From Sphingobacteriales bacterium (GTDB taxonomy: Bacteria; Bacteroidota; Bacteroidia; Chitinophagales; JADIYW01): a stretch of DNA of 64,000 nucleotides. Under the pieces are notes generated by a model that was not told the origin of the DNA, did no database searches, and worked only from the letters and a program-made list of their open reading frames with translations. Every line of letters starts with the position of its first letter. Position 1 is the stretch's first letter. The stretch is from NCBI GenBank assembly GCA_016699615.1, contig CP064984.1, positions 1,488,001 through 1,552,000 on the forward strand, read 5' to 3'. This document shows, piece after piece, positions 54,926 through 64,000 of this stretch. A program made the translations under genes and the position numbers.

Positions 54926-54973
54926 TTATATGCTAATTTAACCCGAATTATTCATTTGGGAGAAGAAAATAGA

Positions 54974-56167
54974 TTAATAAGTAGCTATCAAATTATCTAT
55001 TATTTCAAAAACTGAACTCCAACTATATTCTTGAATTGCTATTTTTCTACTTTCTATTGCTAATGTATTCCATACTTGTTCGTCATTCATCAATGTAATA
55101 ATATCCTCAGCAAAGATTGTTGCATCATCTGCAATAAAAATATGTTTTTTGTTTTCTGCTTTTAAGCCTTCGGTACCTATTGATGTTGTAACACATGGAA
55201 TGCCACGATACATAGCTGAAATAACTTTTACTTTTATGCCACTTCCGAAACGTAATGGGACAATAAAACATTTTGCTTGCTTGAAGTATGGCTCAACATC
55301 ATCTACAAAACCTAGTAATTTTACTTCTTTAATATTTTTTACTTTTTCTACAATTCGTTTATCTGGATTTTTGCCAATAATATTGAAAGTAATTTGTGGT
55401 ATTTGTGCTTTTAGTTTATCCCAAATTTCATCGAAAAACCAAAGCAAGCCATCAATATTTGCTTCCCAAGTTAGTGTGCCAATATACAACAACTGAAAAT
55501 TATTTTTATCGAAATGCAATGCTGGCTCATCTATCAAGTTATCGTCGCCAAGATGGTATGTGGTATGAAAATTATTATTTTGAACGCCATTATTCTTTAG
55601 CTCAAGTTCATCATTTGGCGAAGCTAAAATGGCTTTTGTTTCATTACAATATTGTATTTCTAATCTTTGTAATAATGTAGCTTGTATTTGTAGAATAAGT
55701 TTCTTGATTAGATTTTTCTCGACTGCTGCTGCACGCTTCCACATCTTAAATTCTGCATTGTGCTGATGAATAATTGTTTTTGAAAAATATTGCTTTGGAA
55801 TGTATTGAAACATATCTACATGATCTACAAAAATGACATCATATTTCTGCCAAACATTATCTAATATTTTTTGCAATTCTTTACTGTAATTTCTGTAAAA
55901 TGAAATTGGCTTCAATTTGCTATTTGCTATTACAATATTTTTTGCTGTTCTTGGAATATCTGCCTTAGCATAAAATATTTCTTGATATGGTATTTCGTGC
56001 TTTATTTGTTCTAAATAAATTTCATTATTGTCTTTTAGTAAACATGCTATATCTACATGGTGTTTTTGTGATAAGTGCAATGCTGTTCTATATGATTTGA
56101 TGATGCCTCCACTGTGTGGCGGAAATGGAAGTTGCGTGGTTAGAAATAGAATATTCTTCTTCATCAT
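54974..56167 (-). CDS. Glycosyltransferase family 4
   Basis: A 397-residue GT-B enzyme. N-terminus NILFLTTQLPFPPHSGGIIK has the glycine-rich loop; donor domain: LLYIGTLTWEANIDGLLWFF, VKLLGFVDDVEPYFKQAKCF, VPLRFGSGIKVKVISAMYRG, PCVTTSIGTEGL. Typical of glycosyltransferases linked to outer-membrane or LPS modification. Last gene of the minus-strand operon; its ATG overlaps the porin stop (TAATG). Confidence 0.9.
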   Translation of the reverse strand: MMKKNILFLTTQLPFPPHSGGIIKSYRTALHLSQKHHVDIACLLKDNNEIYLEQIKHEIPYQEIFYAKADIPRTAKNIVIANSKLKPISFYRNYSKELQKILDNVWQKYDVIFVDHVDMFQYIPKQYFSKTIIHQHNAEFKMWKRAAAVEKNLIKKLILQIQATLLQRLEIQYCNETKAILASPNDELELKNNGVQNNNFHTTYHLGDDNLIDEPALHFDKNNFQLLYIGTLTWEANIDGLLWFFDEIWDKLKAQIPQITFNIIGKNPDKRIVEKVKNIKEVKLLGFVDDVEPYFKQAKCFIVPLRFGSGIKVKVISAMYRGIPCVTTSIGTEGLKAENKKHIFIADDATIFAEDIITLMNDEQVWNTLAIESRKIAIQEYSWSSVFEIIDNLIATY

Positions 56168-58059
56168 TAATCAAAAAATTGCCAATTTACACCAACTCTA
56201 AATGTTCTATCTAAGTAACCATAATTTGGTGCTGTGTAGATTCCTTTTTGTTTAAACATACCTTGATTAGCATGCTCTAATCGCATAAAAATTCCTGTTC
56301 TTCTTACATACAAATTAAAAAATATATCTAAAATTGGATAAAACTTTAACTTAGTATTTTGCTGTAAATAAAATTCTGCCAAGGCTGGTTGGTATGCATT
56401 ACCATAAAAATTTGTATTGTATCTTAAATCAAATCCTACGTGTGCTTTTAGCTTTCCGCTTATCCAACCACCTTTGTAATAAAGTGTAGTTTGCATAGCA
56501 AATACTGGCATTTTTATGACATTTCTGTTTGAAATATATTGTACCCAAAATTGATTTCCAAAGTATAGAAATTTAAAATCAAAATCTTTTTGAACATAAA
56601 ACTGCAACACATTAATTGATTTTTGATGTTGCCTTACAATTGATGAGGTGTCATAATATATGTAGTTTTTTACAAGATAATTATCTAGTCTTGCAAACAA
56701 CATTTGCTTTTGCCAATTAAATTGTACGCTTGTTCTATTATTCAAAATTTTATTAAAATTATTATTCCAAATAAAATGATTGGATAATAATTCGTTTTCT
56801 TTTTGTGTTGGAGAACTTATTTGAAAAAGATTACCAATACTCAAATTTATTTCTCTATTGATAGCATACGATAAATTTGCATTCAATTGCAAATTGCCAA
56901 TGTATTTTGGAGAAAGATTAATTATAGTCTGGACGAAATATTTCAACTTTGCACTATCGTTTTTAGAAGCAATTCCACCAACTAAATTTAAATCAAAAAT
57001 ATTTTTATCAATACTATATTGCTTGTATTTTATTGCATCAAATGACAATCCTATTTTATATAAAAATGGTAACCTATTGTTACTATCATTATAGTTTCTA
57101 AATGCTATTGTATTATTTATTGTCCATGATTTTGTAAAATCGTGTGTGGAGTCTGCATTCAAATAATGATTTGTAAAAAATGTAGAATCTGCATCATAAA
57201 TTTTGAATAAGTATTTTTCATTTTTGTAAGAAAAGTGATGTTCTAATGCATATTTTGGATGTATGTGTTTTTGAGTTACTGTATCATTCAGTGTGTCTAT
57301 TGTTTTTTTACCAAGATTGAATGTTTGTATAAAGAAAACTTCTTTCTCTACATATTTATTGGTTGCTGTAGTTAAATTCACGTCGGCAAACTCTTTATTT
57401 TTTTTGCCTTTGTAAATCTCATTGGTGTACACGTCAGCAATTGCCCAGCCACCATTTTCTTGATTTTTTACATTATTAAATAAGAATGCAAATTTTATAT
57501 CATATCTATTACTTTTGCTTCTAAACCATTGTTCTAATCCTAAATTATTATATATACTTTCTTGTCTTTGAGCCTGACCTTTGAAACTATTTCTTCTGTA
57601 ATACAAACCTATGTTTGCTTGTTTATTTATATTTATTGAAAAATCTGCGCCGCCAATAATTTCCTCTTTTGCGCCAAAAATAAAATCTAAGTTGGTGTAC
57701 GGTGTTTTGGTATCAAAGAATTTTAATTTATTTTTTTGTAATTGGTATAGTTTAAAACTATTATAGCCTGTTGCAAAACCTATATTTCTGTTGTATTGAA
57801 ACATTAATGGATAATATGCTGTACCAAAATTTCCAATATTATAATATGGTACATCTTGTTTTTCTGTGGCATTGTATCTGTGTAAGTTTTGCGTTATACT
57901 ATCTATCTTTCTGAGTTCTGGATTTTCAAGTGTAAGATATTTAGTATCATATTGCAATACTGGATTTGGTGTGGTAATGCGTGTTTGTGCCATCAGCATC
58001 GAATAGCTACAACATACTATCAGAAAAATAAAAAGTCTACACACAAGACAAAAATACAA
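56167..58059 (-). CDS. Putative porin (Porin_10-like outer-membrane barrel)
   Basis: About 625-630 residues. Signal peptide RLFIFLIVCCSYSMLMAQ; the start is uncertain (TTG 58059 or GTG 58044, both before the signal). The mature chain has alternating aromatic beta-strands through to a C-terminal aromatic end (VGVNWQFFD), typical of an outer-membrane barrel, and the N-terminal YNIGNFGTAYYPLMFQ block of the Bacteroidota Porin_10 family. Probably passive uptake. 17 bases downstream of lpxK. Confidence 0.8.
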   Translation of the reverse strand: MYFCLVCRLFIFLIVCCSYSMLMAQTRITTPNPVLQYDTKYLTLENPELRKIDSITQNLHRYNATEKQDVPYYNIGNFGTAYYPLMFQYNRNIGFATGYNSFKLYQLQKNKLKFFDTKTPYTNLDFIFGAKEEIIGGADFSININKQANIGLYYRRNSFKGQAQRQESIYNNLGLEQWFRSKSNRYDIKFAFLFNNVKNQENGGWAIADVYTNEIYKGKKNKEFADVNLTTATNKYVEKEVFFIQTFNLGKKTIDTLNDTVTQKHIHPKYALEHHFSYKNEKYLFKIYDADSTFFTNHYLNADSTHDFTKSWTINNTIAFRNYNDSNNRLPFLYKIGLSFDAIKYKQYSIDKNIFDLNLVGGIASKNDSAKLKYFVQTIINLSPKYIGNLQLNANLSYAINREINLSIGNLFQISSPTQKENELLSNHFIWNNNFNKILNNRTSVQFNWQKQMLFARLDNYLVKNYIYYDTSSIVRQHQKSINVLQFYVQKDFDFKFLYFGNQFWVQYISNRNVIKMPVFAMQTTLYYKGGWISGKLKAHVGFDLRYNTNFYGNAYQPALAEFYLQQNTKLKFYPILDIFFNLYVRRTGIFMRLEHANQGMFKQKGIYTAPNYGYLDRTFRVGVNWQFFD

Positions 58060-58076
58060 TTTTATGCCTGCACGTA

Positions 58077-59111
58077 TTAATATTTATTTGTAAAATAATA
58101 ATCTAAATAAGCTTTGATAGTTTGCTCAAATGTTTGACTATTTCTAGATTTTATTTTTATTTGAATAGGTTGCACCCAAATATTAATTTGTTTTGCCTCG
58201 AACCAAGCTTTGTGTGGCAAAAACTTGACAGCATCTTTTTCTGTGGTAATCCAATTTTTAGATTTTTCTTCTGCCAATATTTCTTCAAAATCATTTATAG
58301 TATAATGATGATGGTCGTTGTATTCGTAATGTTGAATATTGTGAATTGAGTTTAGATGACTATATATACTAGCTGAGTTGGCAATGCCTGTGATTAATAT
58401 CAGTTGCTCGTCTGGAATTGAATGATTGTGAAAAAGCGCATAAATGGTATTGTACTGTATGTACGAAAAGAATACTTTTTGATGTGGTGTTGGATTTATT
58501 TTTTGTTCTAGCTGCAACATTTCATCATTTGCAATTGTTGGCTTACAATTACTTACAATAATAATGTCTGCTCTATCTTTTGCCTGAATTGGCTCACGCA
58601 AAGAGCCAAGTGGTAAAATCTTATCATTCCAAAATGGATTTTGGTATGTTGTTAGTAGAATATTTAACTGTGCTTTTACACTCAAATGTTGGAAACCATC
58701 ATCCATAATAATTGTTTGTACATCTGGTGCAAATGAAAGTAATTGTGGTATAGCATATATTCTTTGCTCGCCTACAGTTACTTCTGTGTATGGATATTTT
58801 AATTTTAGTAAAAGTGGCTCATCGCCTACATCTTCTGATTGGTGTGTTGTTTTTACTTTTACAAAACCTGAAGTTTTCCTTTTGTATCCTCTGCTAATGA
58901 CACCAATTTTGTATTCTTGTTGTAGTAATTCAATTAGGTAAGCTACCATTGGTGTTTTGCCTGTGCCACCTACACTCAAGTTTCCTATACAAATAACAGG
59001 CAAACTAAAGTGTGTGCTTCCTAAAAAAGAAGATTTATACAACCAATATCTAATGTAGATGATTAGTAAATATATTCTGGAAATGATATATTTTATGCTA
59101 TTTACAATCAT
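58077..59111 (-). CDS. lpxK: Tetraacyldisaccharide 4'-kinase
   Basis: A 344-residue membrane-bound P-loop kinase of lipid A synthesis (EC 2.7.1.130). An N-terminal hydrophobic helix (YIISRIYLLIIYIRYWLY), the kinase Walker A GNLSVGGTGKTP, the SRGYKRK segment, VGDEPLLLK, and DDGFQHLSVKAQLNIL all match LpxK. It phosphorylates the 4' position of the lipid A precursor at the inner-membrane cytoplasmic face. Confirms that the host is Gram-negative and makes lipid A. Confidence 0.96.
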   Translation of the reverse strand: MIVNSIKYIISRIYLLIIYIRYWLYKSSFLGSTHFSLPVICIGNLSVGGTGKTPMVAYLIELLQQEYKIGVISRGYKRKTSGFVKVKTTHQSEDVGDEPLLLKLKYPYTEVTVGEQRIYAIPQLLSFAPDVQTIIMDDGFQHLSVKAQLNILLTTYQNPFWNDKILPLGSLREPIQAKDRADIIIVSNCKPTIANDEMLQLEQKINPTPHQKVFFSYIQYNTIYALFHNHSIPDEQLILITGIANSASIYSHLNSIHNIQHYEYNDHHHYTINDFEEILAEEKSKNWITTEKDAVKFLPHKAWFEAKQINIWVQPIQIKIKSRNSQTFEQTIKAYLDYYFTNKY

Positions 59112-59149
59112 GTTTTTGTAACAGCATAGCGTAAGAATTTTGAGATTTA

Positions 59150-59917
59150 TTAAGCAATTTCTTCGTCAGAAAGCTCAATAGTTTCTTTAACATCAAATAA
59201 TATTCTGCCACAATGCTCACATACTATAAGTCTTTTTTTAGAACGAATTTCTGCTTGTGTTTGTGCTGGTATAAATCCAAAACAACCACCACATGCATTT
59301 CTATCTACATTTACAACTGCTAAACCGTTTTTGTAAGAATTTCTAATTCTAGTATATGCATTTAATAATCTGTCTTCAATATTTTTAGACATTTCTGCTG
59401 CATGACCTTTTAGTTCTTCTTCTTCTTTTTCAGTTTCTTCAATGATGTGACTAAGTTCTTTTTTCTTTGCAGCAAGGTCTTTTACTTTTTGTTCGTGTTT
59501 TGTTTCTGCAAGTTCTAAGCTAGATGACAAATTATCTAAAGAGAAAGTTGCGTCTTTAATTTTTTTCTCAGCTAATTGAATTTCTAATTTTTGTAATTCA
59601 ATTTCTTTATTTAAAGCATCGTACTCTCTATTGTTTTTTACGTTAGTAAGTTGTTTGTCGTATTTTGTTATCAAGTTGTTTGCATCCTTGATACTTTGCT
59701 TTCTTGTTCCAATACTATCGTTGGTATCTTTCAGTTCTGTACTAAGTTTTTCTATTCTTTTCTCCAATCCAGAAATCTCATCTTCCAAATCAGCAACTTC
59801 GATTGGTAGTTCACCTTTTAATATTTTGATTTGATCTATTTTAGAATGAATAGCTTGTAACTCAGCTAATTGTTCTAATTTTTCTGCCACACCTGTTAAA
59901 TCTTTCTTTTTTGCCAT
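59150..59917 (-). CDS. Coiled-coil zinc-ribbon protein (zf-RING_7/CdsZ type)
   Basis: A 255-residue protein. Residues about 10-170 form a long coiled coil. The C-terminal zinc ribbon has NACGGCFGFI and VCEHCGRIL, four cysteines in two C-x-x-C pairs. The family is often found next to nif3-like genes, as here (3-base gap). It may act in nucleic-acid or translation-linked stress functions; no enzyme activity is known. Confidence 0.88.
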   Translation of the reverse strand: MAKKKDLTGVAEKLEQLAELQAIHSKIDQIKILKGELPIEVADLEDEISGLEKRIEKLSTELKDTNDSIGTRKQSIKDANNLITKYDKQLTNVKNNREYDALNKEIELQKLEIQLAEKKIKDATFSLDNLSSSLELAETKHEQKVKDLAAKKKELSHIIEETEKEEEELKGHAAEMSKNIEDRLLNAYTRIRNSYKNGLAVVNVDRNACGGCFGFIPAQTQAEIRSKKRLIVCEHCGRILFDVKETIELSDEEIA

Positions 59918-59920
59918 CTT

Positions 59921-61015
59921 CTATATATAATTTATTGGATTTGTATTATTTTCAGTAATTTGAACCGCAAAATTAGGAAATTTTTTTGTTATAATTTCTA
60001 AAAATATTTCTGAAGTAAACTGTTCACTCTCAAAATGTCCAACATCAGCTATAAGTATTTGATTATCAGCATCAAAAAATTTATGGTAGGTAAAATCTCC
60101 AGTAATAAAAATATCTGCACCTTGACGAATTGCCTCATTTAACAAGAAACTTCCAGAACCACCACACCAAGCAACTTTTTGTATTGGTTTACCTAAAAGT
60201 GTTGTATGTCTAATCATTTTTGCATTAAATTGTTGCTTTAGAAAATGTAAAAATACTGTTTCGTCTATTGGATGCTCTAAATTACCAATCATTCCAGAGC
60301 CTATTGTTTGGTTTGTATTCTCAAATTGTATGATTTCATATGCAACTTCCTCGTACGAATGACTACTAATGAGTGCATTCAATACTTTTTGTTCTACATA
60401 ATTAGGAAAAATAACTTCTATCTTTTGTTCTTCAACTTTGTTTCTTATTTGCTTGTCACCAACTTTGGGTTGTGCTAATTCATTTGGAAAGAAAGTGCCC
60501 AATCCATTTGTACTAAAACTACATTCTGAATAATTTCCAATGCTACCTGCGCCTACATCAAACAATGCTTTTAGTACTTGCTCACATGCATCTGATGGCA
60601 CATAAGTGTATAGTTTTTTTAGCGTACCTTTTTTAGGTAATAATATTTTTGGCTGGTGTATATTTAATTTCTCTCCAATTTTATAATTTACGCCTAACTG
60701 TACATTATCCAAATTTGTATGCGCTGCATAGATGGCAATATTATTTTGAATAGCATTTATAATAATTCTTTCTATATAATTTTTTCCAGTTATCTGTTTT
60801 ATTCCACTAAAAACAATTGGATGATGCGCAATTATTAAATTACAATTCTTTGCAATAGCTTCTTCTAGTATACATTCAATACTATCTAAGCATATTATAA
60901 CTCCTGTACATTCATTGTTTTTTTGTCCAACAATTAATCCAGCATTATCATATTGTTCTTGATAATTTGTTGGTGCAAATTTTTCTATTTCTGATATAAT
61001 GTCTGCAATCTTCAT
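59921..61015 (-). CDS. Nif3-like dinuclear metal-centre protein
   Basis: A 364-residue protein of the Nif3/YqfO (DUF34) family. Metal-binding residues lie in LIIAHHPIVFSGIKQI (two His), AAHTNLDNV, and the C-terminal VGHFESE. A central PII-like insertion (residues about 130-245, between KKLYTYVPSD and VAYEIIQFEN) is typical of longer members. The family has been linked to GTP cyclohydrolase-type or metal-related roles, without agreement. First gene of the operon. Confidence 0.92.
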   Translation of the reverse strand: MKIADIISEIEKFAPTNYQEQYDNAGLIVGQKNNECTGVIICLDSIECILEEAIAKNCNLIIAHHPIVFSGIKQITGKNYIERIIINAIQNNIAIYAAHTNLDNVQLGVNYKIGEKLNIHQPKILLPKKGTLKKLYTYVPSDACEQVLKALFDVGAGSIGNYSECSFSTNGLGTFFPNELAQPKVGDKQIRNKVEEQKIEVIFPNYVEQKVLNALISSHSYEEVAYEIIQFENTNQTIGSGMIGNLEHPIDETVFLHFLKQQFNAKMIRHTTLLGKPIQKVAWCGGSGSFLLNEAIRQGADIFITGDFTYHKFFDADNQILIADVGHFESEQFTSEIFLEIITKKFPNFAVQITENNTNPINYI

Positions 61016-61113
61016 GATGTAAAAATACTAAATGTCTACCTAGTTTTTATCTATTGTTAAACAGTATTGTACTATATATTTTCTAACTTGTGCTTAGTGA
61101 ATAATAATATCAT

Positions 61114-61934
61114 ATGAAATCATTTAATAATAAAATAGTTGTAATTACTGGTGCTGGCTCAGGAATTGGTAGAGCTTTATCGATTGCTTTTGCTAAAAAC
61201 GGTGCTCGCTTAGCATTATCAGACATAAATAAAGATGCCTTGACTGAAACTGTGCGTCTTTGCAAAGCAACAGATATTTATACAGAAACATTTAACGTTT
61301 CGGACAAAAAACAATTTCAACAATTTGCAAAAAACACTATAAAACACTTTTCTACAGTAGATATTGTTATTAATAATGCAGGCGTGGCATTAGGCAAATC
61401 TAAATTGATAGATTTGACTTACGAAGAATTTGAATGGCTAATGGGCATCAATTTTTGGGGCGTTGTGTATGGTACAAAAGAATTTTTACCTTATTTGATT
61501 GCTAAAAAGAAGTCGCTATTGTCAATATTTCTAGTTTGTTTGGGTTGGCTGGCATTGCAGAGCAAGTGCCATATTGTGCATCAAAATTTGCAGTAAGAGG
61601 CTTATCTGAGTCATTGAGAATGGAATTGATGGATACGAATGTAAAAGTACATTCTGTACATCCTGGTGGTATTAAAACAAATATTGCCAACAATGCACGT
61701 GTTACTTCAAATGCAAACCAAGAAGAAGCAAAAAGTATGTTGGAGAAGTTTAACGAAACAGCATTAATACATACACCAGAAAAGGCTGCACAAGTCATTA
61801 TGAATGGAATAAAAAATAAGCAAGAAAAGATTATGATAGGTTTTGAAACATATATTGCAGATTCATTGATTAGAGCATTGCCTGAAAAGTACACCACTGT
61901 ACTTGGAAAACTAATTAAACAACAAATGGGTTGA
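61114..61934 (+). pseudogene. Short-chain dehydrogenase/reductase, frameshifted in an A-tract
   Basis: The frame from 61114 carries the classical SDR NAD(P) motif (VVITGAGSGIGRALSIAFAK), DIVINNAGVALGKS and ends out of frame at 61596. The second frame (from about 61510) carries VAIVNISSLFGLAGIAEQVP, YCASKFAV (Tyr/Lys) and VHPGGIKTNIA, ending at 61934. The A5 tract at 61504-61508 lacks one A compared with the continuous frame (LIAKKEVAIVNISS). Restored length about 273 residues. Substrate unknown. Confidence 0.85.
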
Positions 61935-61988
61935 TAAAATAAAAACAGAGAAAGTAATTATTCAATAAATAAGATTTAATATCTTTGA

Positions 61989-62017
61989 AGAGCTACTATT
62001 TAGTAGCTCTTTTTTTA
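61989..62017 (+). terminator. Intrinsic terminator after the SDR gene, abutting the next start codon
   Basis: AGAGCTACTA (61989-61998) and TAGTAGCTCT (62001-62010) form a near-perfect stem (practical loop ATTT), followed by seven T residues. The next gene begins with an ATG at 62021. ATCTTTG, part of a -7-like box, lies just before the hairpin at 61981-61987. Confidence 0.8.
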
Positions 62018-62020
62018 TTT

Positions 62021-63079
62021 ATGCAACAGATTAGAAACATACCTCAGAAGTATTTGAATATTATTTTCGTATTTGCATCATTATTGGTTTACAATAGTAT
62101 TATATTATATAAATACAAAAACTATGGTCTACTAACAAGAAACTACATATTAGCACAGTTTTCATTTACATATCAAAAAGTTGGATTTATATCACGTGGA
62201 CTTGTGCCAAGTATTTTAGAGTTATTTGATATGAATAGCAAAATATATATTTTAATATGTTTTAACATATTTATTATATTATATACATACGCGATTTTAA
62301 AGATATTAAATCTATATAGTGCTAGTAAAACAAGATTATCTGTAATAGCATTTTTATTTCTATTTTTTGGTGTTCCGCATTTTGCACAAGATGCATTTAG
62401 AATGGATTTAGTAATTCAAACTATTTGTCTATTTATATTTATATCATTAAAAAGACACCAAATCATAGCTGTATTAATATTGTCAATAATTTCTATGTTT
62501 GTGCACGAAGCATCTATATTTTTAATAATACCTATTTTATTTATTTCCAAACTAAGTACATACAAAAAAATTTCAACAACAATATTTCTGTCATTATTGT
62601 TTATTCTAATTTCAATTTATTCTACAAAAATTAATGAACATTATGCAATTAAACTAGTACAAAATTATTTACATATTTATTCTATTCCAAAAGAAATTTA
62701 TTTATTGCATATACAAAAAATTGATACTACTTTTACAAATATATTTTCAACATATAATTTGTCAATTTTAATTTTAGTTGGATTTATATATATAGTTATC
62801 TTGATATTTTCATTCCCAAAACTATTTAAAGCAAATACTTATAAGTTTTCATTTCTTGTTTTTTTTCCTTTATTATTATGTCTTATTGCTGTTGATTATT
62901 ATAGATGGTATTGCTTTATGTTTTTTCTTGCAATGATTATGTATTATAATTATGGTTATATATTTACAAGGAAGTCGTTTTATATTCTATTAGGAACGAC
63001 TATTTTATTAGGAATTCCAGATTCTATTAATCTTAGATTTGGTGTCTTACCATTATTACTACAAATTATAGGGAAATAG
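62021..63079 (+). CDS. EpsG-like polysaccharide membrane protein
   Basis: About 352 residues from the ATG at 62021. An in-frame TTG at 61985 would translate the terminator hairpin and is rejected. About ten membrane helices; QKVGFISRGLVPSI after the first helix, PHFAQDAFRMDL and FVHEASIFLI are features shared with EpsG/Wzy-like polymerase proteins. It probably polymerises or transfers glycan units at the inner membrane. The following GT4 gene starts one base after its stop. Confidence 0.6.
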   Translation: MQQIRNIPQKYLNIIFVFASLLVYNSIILYKYKNYGLLTRNYILAQFSFTYQKVGFISRGLVPSILELFDMNSKIYILICFNIFIILYTYAILKILNLYSASKTRLSVIAFLFLFFGVPHFAQDAFRMDLVIQTICLFIFISLKRHQIIAVLILSIISMFVHEASIFLIIPILFISKLSTYKKISTTIFLSLLFILISIYSTKINEHYAIKLVQNYLHIYSIPKEIYLLHIQKIDTTFTNIFSTYNLSILILVGFIYIVILIFSFPKLFKANTYKFSFLVFFPLLLCLIAVDYYRWYCFMFFLAMIMYYNYGYIFTRKSFYILLGTTILLGIPDSINLRFGVLPLLLQIIGK

Positions 63080-63080
63080 T

Positions 63081-64000
63081 ATGGAAATTGAAGAAATCAA
63101 TGTTTTTACAAATGGTGATGCTCGCAAATTGAGTACATGGTCTAATTTCCCTTATTTTTTTACTGAAAGTTTAAAATCTAAAGGAATCAAGGTAAATTAT
63201 ATCAATACACAGCCAAATAAGATTCTAAAAAATATTTACAAATTTTCCATTTGGCAAATTTTAAAAGGAACTCCCAAATACGACAGCTATGATTATTATA
63301 GAACAAAATTTAATAGATTTTTTGTTAATAAAATTATTAAAAATGCTGTTAGAAAATACCCAAATGCGGATGTCAATTTATTTTTAAATTTTAGTTTCTC
63401 AGCAAAACCGTTTTCAGCAAAGCCAACAATACTATTTGGTGATTGGACATATGAGTTATATTTTAAACAATTTAAAAACAGGAAGCCTTCTAATTTGGAG
63501 CAATCTTTTATTGATGCAGAAAATAATTGCATAGAAACTGCTAATGCTGTTTTTGTGATGTTTCCAAGAATGGCAAAATTAATTCAAGCTCGATATAAAA
63601 ATCCAAATATCTATAACTTGAGTGGCTATTTCATCAACTCTACTCAGAATACAAATGCCGATGATATAATACAACAGAAGTTACATTCTTATAAATTATT
63701 ATTTATTGGTACTATAAAATATATTGAAGGTGCAAATATTTTAATTGATGCAGTAAGCAAGCTATTACCAAAGTATCCAAAATTAGAAGTACATATTATT
63801 GGCATGAAATCATCTGATTTTAATAAACTTCCAGATTTTGTACATTGTTATGGTTATTTAGATAAAGCAAAAAATGATGATAGAAATATCTATAACAACT
63901 TAATGGAAAGTGCAAAAATGATTGTAAATACAACACCAAAATGGAGTGGTTTCTCTTCAGTAATTGAAGCTATGTATTTTTACAATCCAGTAATAACTAC
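63081..64000 (+). CDS. Glycosyltransferase family 4, cut by the window edge
   Basis: Open from the ATG at 63081 to the right edge (306 codons seen). The donor domain is clear: YKLLFIGTIKYIEGANILID, LEVHIIGMKSSDFNKLPDFV, and KMIVNTTPKWSGFSSVIEAM (E-x7-E region). The N-terminal part is unlike most GT4 proteins (MEIEEINVFTNGDARKLSTW). Together with the EpsG-like gene it indicates a second surface polysaccharide locus beyond the window. Confidence 0.85.
   Translation, partial: MEIEEINVFTNGDARKLSTWSNFPYFFTESLKSKGIKVNYINTQPNKILKNIYKFSIWQILKGTPKYDSYDYYRTKFNRFFVNKIIKNAVRKYPNADVNLFLNFSFSAKPFSAKPTILFGDWTYELYFKQFKNRKPSNLEQSFIDAENNCIETANAVFVMFPRMAKLIQARYKNPNIYNLSGYFINSTQNTNADDIIQQKLHSYKLLFIGTIKYIEGANILIDAVSKLLPKYPKLEVHIIGMKSSDFNKLPDFVHCYGYLDKAKNDDRNIYNNLMESAKMIVNTTPKWSGFSSVIEAMYFYNPVIT

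Noticed and set aside
61985..62020. An N-terminal extension of the EpsG-like protein from a TTG.
   Set aside because: The codons are made of a terminator hairpin and its T-tract; the ATG at 62021 fits better.

Overview
The window is a stretch of a very AT-rich (roughly 30% GC by eye) Bacteroidota chromosome, probably Chitinophagales/Saprospirales-like or another environmental lineage. Evidence: a surface protein with a type IX secretion (Por) C-terminal tail, many SPII lipoproteins with charged residues just after the Cys, a Porin_10-type barrel, a DUF4920 lipoprotein, and TAnnTTTG promoter -7 boxes. Genes are dense, and starts are often overlapped with the preceding stop.

Layout. (1) 1-3000: accessory segment with an IS1595-type transposase cut by the left edge, several tiny genes (two disrupted in A-tracts), a zinc-ribbon/DUF2628 membrane protein, a lipoprotein and an XRE regulator. 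(2) 3070-7950: housekeeping genes: YugP-like Zn peptidase, tRNA-Lys(UUU) with its own terminator, a two-gene lipoprotein operon, dapD, a lone GT4 glycosyltransferase, and uroporphyrinogen-III methyltransferase. (3) 7964-11425: a giant LamG-like/PKD/CARDB T9SS cargo protein on the minus strand. (4) 11510-41237: a 30-kb plus-strand surface polysaccharide cluster. It holds a Wzm/Wzt ABC exporter, about a dozen glycosyltransferases (GT2, GT4, GT10, DPM1-like), four SAM methyltransferases, two DegT/WecE sugar aminotransferases, four SDR epimerases, hexapeptide and membrane acyltransferases, an ATP-grasp ligase with a HAD protein, a large multipass membrane protein and an AsnB-type amidotransferase. 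Together they look able to build, amidate, methylate and acylate a decorated glycan assembled on a lipid carrier and exported by the ABC transporter. (5) 41274-42722: a helical protein of unknown function on the minus strand. (6) 42876-52776: a plus-strand island of 13 lipoprotein/secreted-protein genes built by local duplication: three YGWI-family lipoproteins, a tandem pair of GH5-like glycosidases and a tandem trio of RCC1-repeat lipoproteins. (7) 53074-54870: an acyl-CoA dehydrogenase with a palindrome-loaded promoter. (8) 54974-61015: a minus-strand operon nif3-like / zinc-ribbon coiled-coil / lpxK / porin / GT4. (9) 61114-64000: a frameshifted SDR, then a new polysaccharide-type locus (EpsG-like membrane protein, GT4) running off the right edge.

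The most notable global signal is that five genes are broken by single-base length changes inside A-tracts. In addition, the Wzt gene has one in-frame TGA and one epimerase has lost the G of its ATG. Either the assembly has uncorrected indels or these genes rely on slippage or phase variation. Other points of interest are two glycan genes that start directly behind intrinsic terminators, one with a consensus -7 box in the terminator loop; an SDR/ATP-grasp/HAD/GT/acyltransferase module; and the internally repetitive RCC1 lipoprotein array.
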